A stretch of DNA of 41,089 nt from Streptosporangiaceae bacterium (GTDB taxonomy: Bacteria > Actinomycetota > Actinomycetes > Streptosporangiales > Streptosporangiaceae): assembly GCA_019245115.1 (NCBI GenBank), contig JAFARZ010000337.1, forward strand, positions 1 through 41,089. Reading direction: 5' to 3'. The notes beneath the pieces are model-generated. The model saw nothing but the letters and a program-made list of their open reading frames with translations, was not told the DNA's origin and made no database searches. The position numbers were made by a program, and so were the translations under genes. This document shows, one piece after another, positions 28,500 to 37,360 of this stretch (the stretch's first letter is position 1; each line of letters begins with the position of its first letter).

Positions 28500-29456
28500 A
28501 TGACCGCGATCGCCCCCCCACCCGCCGCCCCTGCCCCCTTCACTGCCACGCGGCACGCTCGGGCCCGCCCTGACCGGCGTCGCCAGGGCTGGGTCCGCCG
28601 CGCTCCGCTGCTGCCCGCGCTGGTGTTCACGATCATCGTGACCCAGCTACCGTTCCTGCTCACGCTGTGGTACTCGCTGCAGTCGTGGAGCCTGGTACGG
28701 CCGGGGTCCGAGCACTTCGTCGGGCTGACCAACTACGCCGACGTCTTCCGCGACAGCCAGTTCCGCACGACCGCGCTGAACACGGTGCTCATGACGGTCG
28801 GCACGGTGCTCATCGCCATGGTGCTCGGCGTGGCGCTGGCCCTGGTGCTGGACCGGAAGTTCCTCGGCCGCGGCATCGTGCGCACCCTGCTGATCACGCC
28901 GTTCCTGGTGATGCCCGTCGCGGGCGCGCTGATCTGGAAGACCGTGATGCTCGATCCCACCTACGGGATCATCAACTTCCTGCTCCGCCCGTTCGGTATC
29001 GGGCACTTCGACTGGGTGAGCAAGCTGCCGCTCGGCTCGGTCATGATCGAGATGATCTGGCAGTGGACGCCGTTCATGATGCTGCTCGTGCTGGCCGGCC
29101 TGCAGAGCCAGCCCAAGGACATCCTCGAGGCGGCCAGCACGGACGGCGCACGGCCGCTGGATATCTTCCGTGAGCTGACGCTGCCTCATCTGCGGCGTTA
29201 CATCGAGCTGGGCATCGTGCTCGGCGCGATCTACGTCGTCAACGAGTTCGACGCGGTCTACATGATGACCCAGGGCGGCCCCGGTATCTCCAGCGCCAAC
29301 CTTCCCTTCTACATCTACCAGCGAGCCTTCCTCGGCTTCCAGGTCGGCCAGGCGGCCGCGATGGGCGTGGTGGTCGTCGTGGCGACGATCATCGTGGCCA
29401 CCTTCGCGCTGCGGCTGATCTTCAAGACGTTCTCCGGAACAGAGCAGGCGGCATGA
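28500..29456 (+). CDS. ABC sugar permease, MalF type
   Basis: 318 residues with six predicted membrane helices (for example LLPALVFTIIVTQLPFLLTL, TVLIAMVLGVALALVL, GVVVVVATIIVATFAL). The cytoplasmic EAA loop ILEAASTDGARPLDIF...LTLP contacts the ATPase. The start has GGAGGT directly upstream. It lies 15 bases after the lipoprotein gene and overlaps the next permease gene by four bases. Inner-membrane half of the polyol/sugar importer. Confidence 0.93.
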   Translation: MTAIAPPPAAPAPFTATRHARARPDRRRQGWVRRAPLLPALVFTIIVTQLPFLLTLWYSLQSWSLVRPGSEHFVGLTNYADVFRDSQFRTTALNTVLMTVGTVLIAMVLGVALALVLDRKFLGRGIVRTLLITPFLVMPVAGALIWKTVMLDPTYGIINFLLRPFGIGHFDWVSKLPLGSVMIEMIWQWTPFMMLLVLAGLQSQPKDILEAASTDGARPLDIFRELTLPHLRRYIELGIVLGAIYVVNEFDAVYMMTQGGPGISSANLPFYIYQRAFLGFQVGQAAAMGVVVVVATIIVATFALRLIFKTFSGTEQAA

Positions 29457-30343
29457 TGGCCAGCGCAGATCTCACCACCGCGGCGCCGGACGTCACCAGC
29501 GCGCCCCCCCGGAAAGTCGTGCCCCGCCGGCGGAAGAACCGCAACAGCCTCACGGCAGGCGTCCTCGGCTGGATCGTCGGCATCGTGTTCTTCTTCCCGG
29601 TGCTATGGATGGTGCTCACCTCGTTCAAGACCGAGGCGGACGCCTACACCAGCACGCCGCACCTCGTGTTCTCGCCGACGCTGTCCCAGTACCGGACGGT
29701 GTTCTCCAGCGGTCTGTGGCCGTACGCGGCCAACTCCGCGTTCGCCACCCTGGTGTCCACGATCCTGGTGCTGGCGCTGGCGACCCCCTGCGCCTTCGCG
29801 CTGTCGCTGCGGCCGGTACGCAAGACGCGTGACGTGCTGTTCTTCTTCATCAGCACCAAGATGCTCCCGGTGGTGGCGGCGATCATCCCGATCTATATCG
29901 CCTCACGCGACCTGCACATGCTGGACAACATCTTCACGCTGGTCATCCTCTACACGGCGATGAACCTGCCGATCGCGGTGTGGATGATGCGATCGTTCTT
30001 CCTCGAGGTCCCGGGCGAGCTGCTGGAAGCGGCCGAGATGGACGGGGCGCCACTGCGCCGGACCGTCGTCGAGGTGATCCTGCCCGTGGTCGCTCCCGGC
30101 CTGGCCGCCACGGCGCTGATCTGCTGCATCTTCGCCTGGAACGAGTTCTTCTTCGCGGTCAATCTGACCGCCACCCAGGCCGCCACCGTCCCGGTGTTCC
30201 TGGTCGGCTTCATATCCTCCGAGGGCCTGTACTTCGCCCAGCTCGCCGCGGCGGCCACGGTGGCGACCCTGCCCGTCATCCTGGCCGGGTGGGTGGCCCA
30301 GCGCCAGCTGGTCCGTGGCCTGTCCTTCGGGGCCATCAAGTGA
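29453..30343 (+). CDS. ABC sugar permease, MalG type
   Basis: 296 residues with six predicted membrane helices (GWIVGIVFFFPVLWMVLTS, FATLVSTILVLALATPCAFAL and others). The EAA loop reads LLEAAEMDGAPLRRTVVEVILP. The ATG at 29453 overlaps the stop of the MalF-type gene; the next codon is also ATG. It is the partner permease of the SorC-linked importer. Confidence 0.93.
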   Translation: MMASADLTTAAPDVTSAPPRKVVPRRRKNRNSLTAGVLGWIVGIVFFFPVLWMVLTSFKTEADAYTSTPHLVFSPTLSQYRTVFSSGLWPYAANSAFATLVSTILVLALATPCAFALSLRPVRKTRDVLFFFISTKMLPVVAAIIPIYIASRDLHMLDNIFTLVILYTAMNLPIAVWMMRSFFLEVPGELLEAAEMDGAPLRRTVVEVILPVVAPGLAATALICCIFAWNEFFFAVNLTATQAATVPVFLVGFISSEGLYFAQLAAAATVATLPVILAGWVAQRQLVRGLSFGAIK

Positions 30344-30358
30344 AACGGGAGTCTGATC

Positions 30359-31432
30359 ATGGCTGAGGTCACCTACGACAACGCGACATGCATCTACCCG
30401 GGTGCGGAGCGGCCAGCGGTGGACGCTCTCCAGCTCGCCATCAACGACGGCGAGTTCGTGGTCATGGTCGGGCCCTCCGGGTGCGGGAAGACCACGGCGC
30501 TGCGGATGCTGGCCGGCCTGGAGGAGATCGACGACGGGGCGATCCGCATCGGCGGCAAGGACATGACCGGCGTGCCGTCCAGGGACCGCGATATCGCGAT
30601 GGTGTTCCAGAACTACGCGCTCTACCCGAGCAAGACCGTCGGCGAGAACATGGGCTTCGCGCTCAAGATGCAGGGCGTCGGCAAAGAGGAACGGGCCCGC
30701 CGGGTCCGCGAGGCCGCCAAGCTGCTCGACCTGGAACCGATGCTTGACCGCAAGCCGCGGAACCTGTCCGGCGGGCAGCGTCAGCGGGTGGCGATGGGCC
30801 GGGCCATCGTCCGCGAACCCAAGGTGTTCTGCATGGACGAGCCGCTGTCCAACCTGGACGCGCAGCTGCGCGTCCAGACCCGCACCCAGATCGCCGAGCT
30901 CCAGCGCCGGCTCCGGGTGACCACCGTGTACGTCACCCACGATCAGGTGGAAGCGATGACCATGGGTGAGCGCGTCGCCGTCATGCGGGCCGGCCAGCTC
31001 CAGCAGTTCGCCTCGCCGACCGAGCTGTACGACCGGCCCGCCAACGTCTTCGTGGCCGGGTTCATCGGATCGCCGGCGATGAACCGGTTCGACGCCACCG
31101 CGGAGCGCGACGGCATCCGGCTGGCCGGCGTGCTGCTCCGGCTCACCGACGCGCAGCTCGCCGCCGCCCAGGGGAGCGGGAAGCTGGTCGCCGGGATCCG
31201 GCCCGAGCACCTGTCGATCGGTGACGGGCAGCTGACCGTCCGGGTCGGGCTGGTCGAGGACCTGGGCAGTGACTCCTACGTGTACGGCCAGCTCGCCGAC
31301 GACCCGGCGAGCAGCGTCATCGTCAGATCCGGCCGTCAGCACCCCCGGCCTGGCGAGGTCGTCAAGGTCGCGGCGGACACCGATCACCTGCACCTGTTCG
31401 ACGCGGCCAGCGGGCTGCGGATCGGGGACTGA
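30359..31432 (+). CDS. ABC transporter ATP-binding protein (MalK/UgpC/MsiK type)
   Basis: 357 residues. Walker A GPSGCGKTT (about 38-46), Q-loop FQNYALYPSKTV, signature LSGGQRQRVAMGRAIV, Walker B VFCMDEPLSNLD, and H-loop VYVTHDQVEAM are all intact. The C-terminal OB-type regulatory domain (about 240-357) has GIRPEHLSI. It powers the importer. It is 15 bases after the MalG-type gene with GGGAG before the ATG. It is the only importer ATPase in the window and might also serve the second sugar operon, which lacks one. Confidence 0.95.
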   Translation: MAEVTYDNATCIYPGAERPAVDALQLAINDGEFVVMVGPSGCGKTTALRMLAGLEEIDDGAIRIGGKDMTGVPSRDRDIAMVFQNYALYPSKTVGENMGFALKMQGVGKEERARRVREAAKLLDLEPMLDRKPRNLSGGQRQRVAMGRAIVREPKVFCMDEPLSNLDAQLRVQTRTQIAELQRRLRVTTVYVTHDQVEAMTMGERVAVMRAGQLQQFASPTELYDRPANVFVAGFIGSPAMNRFDATAERDGIRLAGVLLRLTDAQLAAAQGSGKLVAGIRPEHLSIGDGQLTVRVGLVEDLGSDSYVYGQLADDPASSVIVRSGRQHPRPGEVVKVAADTDHLHLFDAASGLRIGD

Positions 31433-31434
31433 AG

Positions 31435-32442
31435 ATGCGGTCGGTCATCTGGGAGGCACCCGGCAAGCTGTCGGTAACCGAGACCCCTGATCCCGTGCCG
31501 CGCCCCGGTGAGCTGGTGATTCAGGTGGCGGTCTGCGGCATCTGCGGCACCGACGTGCACATCGCCGACGGTGAGTTTCCGCCCACTCCCTACCCGATCA
31601 TCCCCGGCCACGAGTTCGCCGGGCGGATCGTCGCGCGCGGTGAAAACGTCCCGGCGGACTGGCGGGAGGGGCAGCGGGTCGCCGTGGACCCCTCGCTGTA
31701 CTGCGGCCACTGCCCGGCCTGCCGCGGCGGCCGCGGCAACCTCTGCGCGAACTGGAACGCGATCGGCGACACGATCAATGGCGCCTTCGCGGAGTACGTC
31801 GCGGTGCCCGCGGTCAACGCCTACCAGATCCCGGACAGCGTGGACGACGCCCAGGGCGCGCTTATCGAGCCGCTGTCCTGCGCCGTGCACGGGCTGCGCC
31901 GCATCGGGCCGGTGCTGGGCACCGACATCGTGCTGACCGGCGCGGGCACCATGGGGTTGCTGATCCTGCAGTTGCTGAACCGGGCCGGTGCCCGCTCGGT
32001 CAGCGTGGTGGACCGGATGGCATCGCGGCTGGAGGCGGCCAAGACGCTCGGCGCGACCGCGGTCGCCGGAGATGTCGCCGCGCTCGGCCGCAGGTTCGGG
32101 GTGGCCGTCGACGCGACCGGGGCACCGGCCGCCATCGAGGCGGGGTTCGACGCGCTCGAGCGCGGCGGCCGGCTGCTGGTGTTCGGCGTGACCAGCGCCG
32201 ACGCGACCGTGTCCCTGTCGCCGTTCCGCATCTACAACGACGAGATCACCGTGCTCGGCTCGATGGCCGTGCTGAACAGCTTCGGCGCGGCGGCCGATCT
32301 GATGGCCGCGGGCGCCATCGAGGTCGCCCCGCTGCTCGGGCCGCCGTTCACCCTCGCGGATTTCGCCGAGGCGCTGAGCAGCGTCCGGGCCGGTGAGGGA
32401 ATCAAGGTCCAGGTAGCGCCAGCCACCGCCCGTTCGTTTTAA
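31435..32442 (+). CDS. Zinc-dependent polyol-type (sorbitol/threonine-like) dehydrogenase
   Basis: 335 residues, medium-chain dehydrogenase family. Catalytic zinc ligands C37 (GICGTD), H59-E60 (GHEFAG) and the later LIEPLSC Glu are present. Structural zinc Cys C90, C93, C96 and C104 lie in CGHCPACRGGRGNLC. The cofactor fold has LTGAGTMGLLILQLL, and the following strand ends in VVDRMASR, suggesting NAD rather than NADP. It would oxidise an imported sugar alcohol or sugar to the keto form in the cytoplasm. It starts 2 bases after the ATPase gene. Its stop codon shares the palindrome TTAA with the stop of the convergent LacI gene. Confidence 0.9.
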   Translation: MRSVIWEAPGKLSVTETPDPVPRPGELVIQVAVCGICGTDVHIADGEFPPTPYPIIPGHEFAGRIVARGENVPADWREGQRVAVDPSLYCGHCPACRGGRGNLCANWNAIGDTINGAFAEYVAVPAVNAYQIPDSVDDAQGALIEPLSCAVHGLRRIGPVLGTDIVLTGAGTMGLLILQLLNRAGARSVSVVDRMASRLEAAKTLGATAVAGDVAALGRRFGVAVDATGAPAAIEAGFDALERGGRLLVFGVTSADATVSLSPFRIYNDEITVLGSMAVLNSFGAAADLMAAGAIEVAPLLGPPFTLADFAEALSSVRAGEGIKVQVAPATARSF

Positions 32443-33458
32443 ATGCGCATTGAGCTTGCCCGCTCGATCAGCTGTGCCCTGAGCACGACCCTGCGTGGCG
32501 GGAACGTCTCGCCGCTGACCCGGCGGAGCAGCAGGTCCGCGGCGGTCTGCCCGATCTCGTAGGTGGGCTGGGTCACGACGGTGAGCGGTGGGCGGAGCGC
32601 GGTGGACCAGCTGGCGTTGTCGAATCCGACGACGGCGATGTCGGAGGGGATCGCCAGTCCCGCCTCGGCGATGGCCTGCAGCCCGCCGATGGTCATGAGG
32701 TCGTTGGAGATGAGCAGCCCGTCGGGCGGGCAGGGCGAGCTGAGCAGCTGCTCGGCCGCCGCGTGGCCGCCGTCGGTGCGGAAGTTACCGAAGGCGGTGA
32801 GCGCGGGGTCGTCATCGTGACCCGCGGCGCGCAGCGCGGCACGATAGCCGGCCAGGCGGCTCGCGCCGGTGGTGGTATCGACGGGACCGGCGATGATCCC
32901 GACCCGGGTGCAGCCCTGGCTGATCAGGTGCGCGGTGGCGTCGCGTGCCGCCTGGTGGTTGTTGACCGTGACCGAGTCGACCGGTGCGTTGGTCAGGTGC
33001 CGGTCGATGGTCACCACCGGGATGCCGCGGTCGGCCAGCACGTCGATCGTGGTCTTCCGGGATGAAGCGGGCGACAGGATGACGCCCGCCATCTGCTCCG
33101 CCGCGGCTATCTCGAGGTAACGGTTCTCCTTGCCGAGGTCTTCGTCGGCGTTGGCGAGGACGATCGAGTATCCCGCCTCCTGCGCCCTGTCCTCGGCGCC
33201 GCGCACGACCGCGGTGAAGAACGAGTTCGTGATGTCGGAGATGACGATGCCGAGCACCATCGCCGCCCTGGTGCGCAGGCTGCGGGCGGCGCCGTTCGGC
33301 CGGTAGCCGAGCTCGGAGACGGCGGCCAGCACGCGGTGCCGCAGCTCGTCGGCGACGTCTCGTTTGCCGTTGAGGACTCGCGACACGGTCCCCGCGGAAA
33401 CACCGGCCGCCGCGGCGACGTCGCGGATGGTCGTCGGCACCTTGTTATCATCCTCCAT
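32439..33458 (-). CDS. LacI-family transcriptional regulator
   Basis: 339 residues. The N-terminal DNA-binding part TIRDVAAAAGVSAGTVSRVLNG and hinge (YRPNGAARSLRT) are followed by a periplasmic-binding-like domain (MVLGIVISDITNSFF, GVILSPAS, LISNDLMTIGGLQA, IAVVGFDNASW). It is divergent from the isomerase/ABC/GH116 operon and most likely represses it until a sugar inducer binds. A GTG at 33440 (seventh codon) with GGAGG 11 bases upstream is an alternative start. It converges on the polyol dehydrogenase gene with a 4-base overlap. Confidence 0.92.
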   Translation of the reverse strand: MEDDNKVPTTIRDVAAAAGVSAGTVSRVLNGKRDVADELRHRVLAAVSELGYRPNGAARSLRTRAAMVLGIVISDITNSFFTAVVRGAEDRAQEAGYSIVLANADEDLGKENRYLEIAAAEQMAGVILSPASSRKTTIDVLADRGIPVVTIDRHLTNAPVDSVTVNNHQAARDATAHLISQGCTRVGIIAGPVDTTTGASRLAGYRAALRAAGHDDDPALTAFGNFRTDGGHAAAEQLLSSPCPPDGLLISNDLMTIGGLQAIAEAGLAIPSDIAVVGFDNASWSTALRPPLTVVTQPTYEIGQTAADLLLRRVSGETFPPRRVVLRAQLIERASSMRI

Positions 33459-33503
33459 CCCAGCGTCTGTTGACTCCCCAGACCTTCGTCCTTTACAGTC
33501 TGG

Positions 33504-33528
33504 GAAATCGATTCATGAAACGATTTCA
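33504..33528. promoter_or_regulatory. Putative LacI-family operator
   Basis: GAAATCG (33504-33510) and CGATTTC (33521-33527) are perfect arms around ATTCATGAAA; the right half TGAAACGATTTCA (33516-33528) is a palindromic site with a CG-type centre like known LacI-family operators. It lies in the divergent gap, about 46 bases from the LacI start and 37 bases before the isomerase ATG. Confidence 0.65.
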
Positions 33529-33564
33529 CACACCATAACCGGATATTGCCCCTGGAGGCGACCC

Positions 33565-34980
33565 ATGGCGCGTGTGGCCCTGCTCACCATGTCGGACGGC
33601 CGGGATTTCGTGGCCCGTGATCTCGTGGCCTTCTGCCAGGAGGCGGAGGACGCGGTGGCCGGCGCGCTGCGGGCGGCCGGGCACGAAGTGATACGTGCCG
33701 CCGAGCCGGTCAGCAGCAACTCACTCGCCGTCAGCTCGTCGCGTCGCGCCTCCGCTGGCCGTCCGGACCTGACCGTGTTCCACTATCCTGTCTGGGCGTT
33801 TCCGCACTTCAGCATGCTCGCCGCCGAAGAAACCACGAGCCCGCTGCTGCTGCTGGGCAACATCGACCCGGCCTATCCGGGGATGGTCGGCATGCTGGCG
33901 GCAGGCGGGGCGCTGGATCAGATCGGCCGGACGCATGTCCGCGCGTGGGGCTCGATCGCCGAGGCCGGCGTCCGGGACCGGGTGCTCAGCTACGTGTCCG
34001 CCGCGCTCGCGGTGAGCCGGCTCCGCGGATCCACGTTCGGCCGCATCGGTGGCCGGCCGATGGGCATGTACACCGCCGTCGCCGACGCCGACCAGTGGAT
34101 GAAGACCTTCGGCGTCGACGTCGAGGAGATCGACCAGTGGGAGATCGTGCGCCGGTCCGAGCTGGTCAGCGCCAAACAGGCCGCCGCCGGTGCCGACTGG
34201 CTGGAGCGGATGTCGGCAGGCGTCCACTACGACGGGAAGGCACTCACCCGCGAACTGCTCGAGCGCCAGGTGCGCAGTTACCACGCGATGCGCGAGCTCA
34301 TCGACGAATGGCACCTGGATTTCTCCGGTATCAAGGGACAGCCGGAACTGACCAATCACTTCTGCACCGCCGACGTGACCGAGGCGTTCCTGAACGATCC
34401 CTACGACTGGGACGGTCCGAAGGACACGCATGTGTGCGCGACCGAGGCGGACATGGACGGCGCCCTGACCATGCAGCTGCTCAAGCTGCTGACCGGGGGC
34501 CTGCCGGTGCTTTTCGCGGACGTCCGGCATTACCACGCCGACCGTGACATCTGGGACCTGTGCAACTCCGGCCAGCACGCCACCTGGTACGCGGCGCGCA
34601 GCGGCGACCCGGCCGAGAACCTCGCGCGTGTCCACTTCTACCCCGAGGTCTTCTACTTCCCGGCCGGCGGCGCCTCGGTCCATCACCTGGCCGCGCCGGG
34701 GGAGGCGACGTTCGCGCGGCTCACCCGGCACGACTACCGGTACCGCATGCACGTGGTACGCGGCGAGTTCCTGACGTATGACGACGAGGTCAACGAGTCG
34801 CTGATGCGCCAGTCCACCTTCGAGTGGCCGCACGCGTTCGCCCGCCTCGAGGTCGACAGCGGTGAGTTCCTGTCCCGCTTCGGCGCGAACCACATTCACG
34901 CGGTCCCCGGAAACGTGGTCGCCGAACTGCGGGCCGTATGCGCGTTCCTCGGCATCGACTTCGAGCCCCTCGGTGCCTGA
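33565..34980 (+). CDS. L-fucose/L-arabinose isomerase-family protein
   Basis: 471 residues; ATG with GGAGGCG about 6 bases upstream. The N-terminal Rossmann-like domains (VALLTMSDGRDF, LLLGNIDPAYPG) are followed by the catalytic domain. E294 (CATEADMD), D319 (FADVRHYH) and H445 (ANHIHAVPGN) fit the Mn-binding Glu/Asp/His of fucose isomerase in order and spacing. It would interconvert an aldose and its ketose in the cytoplasm. The substrate is not certain: the family also contains enzymes for arabinose and other sugars. First gene of the LacI-controlled operon; 85 bases before the second binding-protein gene. Confidence 0.85.
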   Translation: MARVALLTMSDGRDFVARDLVAFCQEAEDAVAGALRAAGHEVIRAAEPVSSNSLAVSSSRRASAGRPDLTVFHYPVWAFPHFSMLAAEETTSPLLLLGNIDPAYPGMVGMLAAGGALDQIGRTHVRAWGSIAEAGVRDRVLSYVSAALAVSRLRGSTFGRIGGRPMGMYTAVADADQWMKTFGVDVEEIDQWEIVRRSELVSAKQAAAGADWLERMSAGVHYDGKALTRELLERQVRSYHAMRELIDEWHLDFSGIKGQPELTNHFCTADVTEAFLNDPYDWDGPKDTHVCATEADMDGALTMQLLKLLTGGLPVLFADVRHYHADRDIWDLCNSGQHATWYAARSGDPAENLARVHFYPEVFYFPAGGASVHHLAAPGEATFARLTRHDYRYRMHVVRGEFLTYDDEVNESLMRQSTFEWPHAFARLEVDSGEFLSRFGANHIHAVPGNVVAELRAVCAFLGIDFEPLGA

Positions 34981-35065
34981 ACCGCCCCATATCAAACATC
35001 CTGATCAGCGAAGATAGACAAGCGGCGATCCTTGCGGAGAGCCGTGGAAGGAAGGAACGACCCGG

Positions 35066-36409
35066 ATGAACGCACTTTCCCGCAGACGGTTCCTGTCCGC
35101 CAGCGCCAAGACGGCCGCCGCCGCGGCGATAGCCGGCCCGGTCATCGCCGGGTGCAGCACGTCGTCCTCCTCGGGCGCGTCGTCGGTCACGTCCAAGGGC
35201 GACGATGTCCTCACCCTCGGTTTCCCGGGCACGCCGAAGACATTCACCTCCACCCAGAAGCTGCTGTCGAAGTTCACCAAGCAGACCGGTATCACGGTCA
35301 ACTTTTTCACCACCAACACCTCATCCAACACCTGGGTCTCGGTGTTCCAGGAGATTTCCACCCGGCTGGCCGGCGGCCAGCCGATGGACAGCGCGAACAT
35401 CGCCACCGAGGGCATGCTGCTGTTCGCCAAGCAGGGCCTGCTCGAGCCGCTTGACGACTACATCGCCAAGGATCAGGCGTTCATGACCAGTTTCTACAAC
35501 GACATCGACCAGCAGATGCTGGCCGCCTTCCGCCAGCTCGACAACGTCGACGGCAAGACGTACTTCGTCCCGTACGTCTACAACGTGATGTCGATGTGGT
35601 ACAACCCATCGCTGTTCAAGGCGCACAACCTGCCCGCGCCCGCGCCGGGCTGGACCTGGGACGATTTCGAGCGGGCCGCGACCACGATCGCGAGCGCGCC
35701 GAACCGGTACGGCTACGCGATCAGCACGCCGGTGCCCGGACCGTTCATCGACGTGTACCCGTGGGTGCTGACCAACGGCGGCCAGATCATGAACACCGCC
35801 CAGACCCAGTGCGTGTCCGACAACGCCGCGGCGATCGAGGCGGCCGCGTTTGTGCGCAACCTGGTGGTCAAGCAGGCCGCGAACCCGCCGGGCGGCACGT
35901 ACAACCAGTTCACCGCCATGGCGGCCGGCAACCTGGGCATGTTCGGCGGCGGCGTGTGGCCGAACAACTCCATCCCGCTGACCCAGAGCCAGATCAACAG
36001 CCAGGTCGCGATCGCGCCGTGGCCCAAGCACGGCGCCGACGGCACCCCGGTCGGCCTGGCCGCGTTCCCGATGTTCAAGTCCACGGCGAACAAGAAGGCG
36101 CTGTGGGAGTTCATCAAGTTCTCGGTTTCACCCGACTTCCAGGCCGCCGACGTGGGCATCTTCTCCGGCGGCATGCCGATCAGGAAGTCGTCGGCCACCA
36201 CGTACGCGGCCACGCTGCCGCCCGGCACGGACAACTTCATCAGCGAGCTGCCGAATTCCACGATGATCGTCGGCGTGCCGAACGGCAGCGCGGTGGAGAA
36301 CCAGATGAGCACGGTCTGGGAGCAGATCCTCACCGGCGCGGTCAGCCCGGCGGCAGGCATGAAAGCGATGCAGGACAGCTGCAACCAGCTCATGACGCAG
36401 AAGGTATAA
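35066..36409 (+). CDS. ABC transporter sugar-binding lipoprotein (Tat-exported), second system
   Basis: 447 residues. Twin-arginine motif SRRRFLSA and lipobox (VIAGC, about residue 29) mark a Tat-exported lipoprotein. The mature protein has TITVNFFTTNTSS-like strand order, FVPYVYNVMSMWYNPSLF and GWTWDDFERAATTI, typical of family 1 binding proteins for oligosaccharides. GGAAGGAAGG lies about 10 bases before the ATG. The substrate is unknown; from the GH116 gene in the same operon a beta-glycoside is the natural guess. Confidence 0.9.
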   Translation: MNALSRRRFLSASAKTAAAAAIAGPVIAGCSTSSSSGASSVTSKGDDVLTLGFPGTPKTFTSTQKLLSKFTKQTGITVNFFTTNTSSNTWVSVFQEISTRLAGGQPMDSANIATEGMLLFAKQGLLEPLDDYIAKDQAFMTSFYNDIDQQMLAAFRQLDNVDGKTYFVPYVYNVMSMWYNPSLFKAHNLPAPAPGWTWDDFERAATTIASAPNRYGYAISTPVPGPFIDVYPWVLTNGGQIMNTAQTQCVSDNAAAIEAAAFVRNLVVKQAANPPGGTYNQFTAMAAGNLGMFGGGVWPNNSIPLTQSQINSQVAIAPWPKHGADGTPVGLAAFPMFKSTANKKALWEFIKFSVSPDFQAADVGIFSGGMPIRKSSATTYAATLPPGTDNFISELPNSTMIVGVPNGSAVENQMSTVWEQILTGAVSPAAGMKAMQDSCNQLMTQKV

Positions 36410-36442
36410 CGCCGACAATTCATGACTTATGGGGAGAATAAG

Positions 36443-37360
36443 GTGCTCGTGACGGCAGGTAAGCGCGCGACCGCTCCGCGCGCGAGGTGCGACCGGGTGG
36501 CCGCTTACCTGCTGCTCAGTCCCGCGCTGGCGCTGTACATCGCGTTCATCGGCATCCCGCTGGCCGGCATCGTGGTGATCTCGCTGCTGCAGTGGAACCT
36601 GATCTCCCCGCCGCATTACGTCGGCCTGGCGAACTACCGCACGCTGGCGCACGACTCCCAGCTTGGCCAGACGCTGTGGAACACGCTGCTTTTCGACATC
36701 ATGACGACCGCTTTGCATGTGGTCATCGGCCTGGCCCTGGCCGTGGCGGTGACGGCGATCAGATCGCGGGCGATCCGCTACTGGGCGCGGACCGCGATCG
36801 TCACCCCGTTCCTGATGTCGGCCGGGGTGGTGGCGCTGATGTGGTCGTACCTCATGGCCGACAGCACCGGCCCGCTCAACTACTACCTGCGCAGGACCGG
36901 CCTGCACCCGCCGAACTGGCTTGCCTCCAGCACCTGGTCCCTGCCCGCCCTGGTGATCATCGATATGTGGGCGACGATCGGCTTCGCGTTCATCGTCTAC
37001 CTGGTCGGCCTGCAAGCCATCCCCGCCGACCTGCACGAGGCCGCCGCCATCGACGGGGCGGGCGCCTGGCAGCGGTTCCGGAAGATCACCCTTCCGCTGC
37101 TCTCGCCCGCCACATTCCTGGTCGCGGCGGCCGGGTTCATCGGCGCCTTCGAGATCTTCACATGGCCGCTGATCGACACCAACGGCGGCCCGGGCATCGC
37201 GAGCCAGACGATCCTGCTCTACATCTACCGGGAGGCGTTCCAGAACTACCAGTTCGGCTACAGCGCGGTGGTGTCCTTGGTCAACGTCGCGATCCTGGTC
37301 AGCTTCGTGGCGGTGGCCGGCGTCCTGGCCCGCAGGTGGGTGCACTATGAGCGTGTCTAA
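36443..37360 (+). CDS. ABC sugar permease, MalF type, second system
   Basis: 305 residues from GTG (VLVTAGKRATAP), chosen because GGGGAG ends 6 bases before it. The ATG at 36422, seven codons earlier, has no ribosome-binding site. Six predicted membrane helices (AYLLLSPALALYIAFIGIPL, TTALHVVIGLALAVAV and others), EAA loop LHEAAAIDGAGAWQRF...ITLP. It overlaps the next gene by 14 bases. Confidence 0.9.
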   Translation: MLVTAGKRATAPRARCDRVAAYLLLSPALALYIAFIGIPLAGIVVISLLQWNLISPPHYVGLANYRTLAHDSQLGQTLWNTLLFDIMTTALHVVIGLALAVAVTAIRSRAIRYWARTAIVTPFLMSAGVVALMWSYLMADSTGPLNYYLRRTGLHPPNWLASSTWSLPALVIIDMWATIGFAFIVYLVGLQAIPADLHEAAAIDGAGAWQRFRKITLPLLSPATFLVAAAGFIGAFEIFTWPLIDTNGGPGIASQTILLYIYREAFQNYQFGYSAVVSLVNVAILVSFVAVAGVLARRWVHYERV

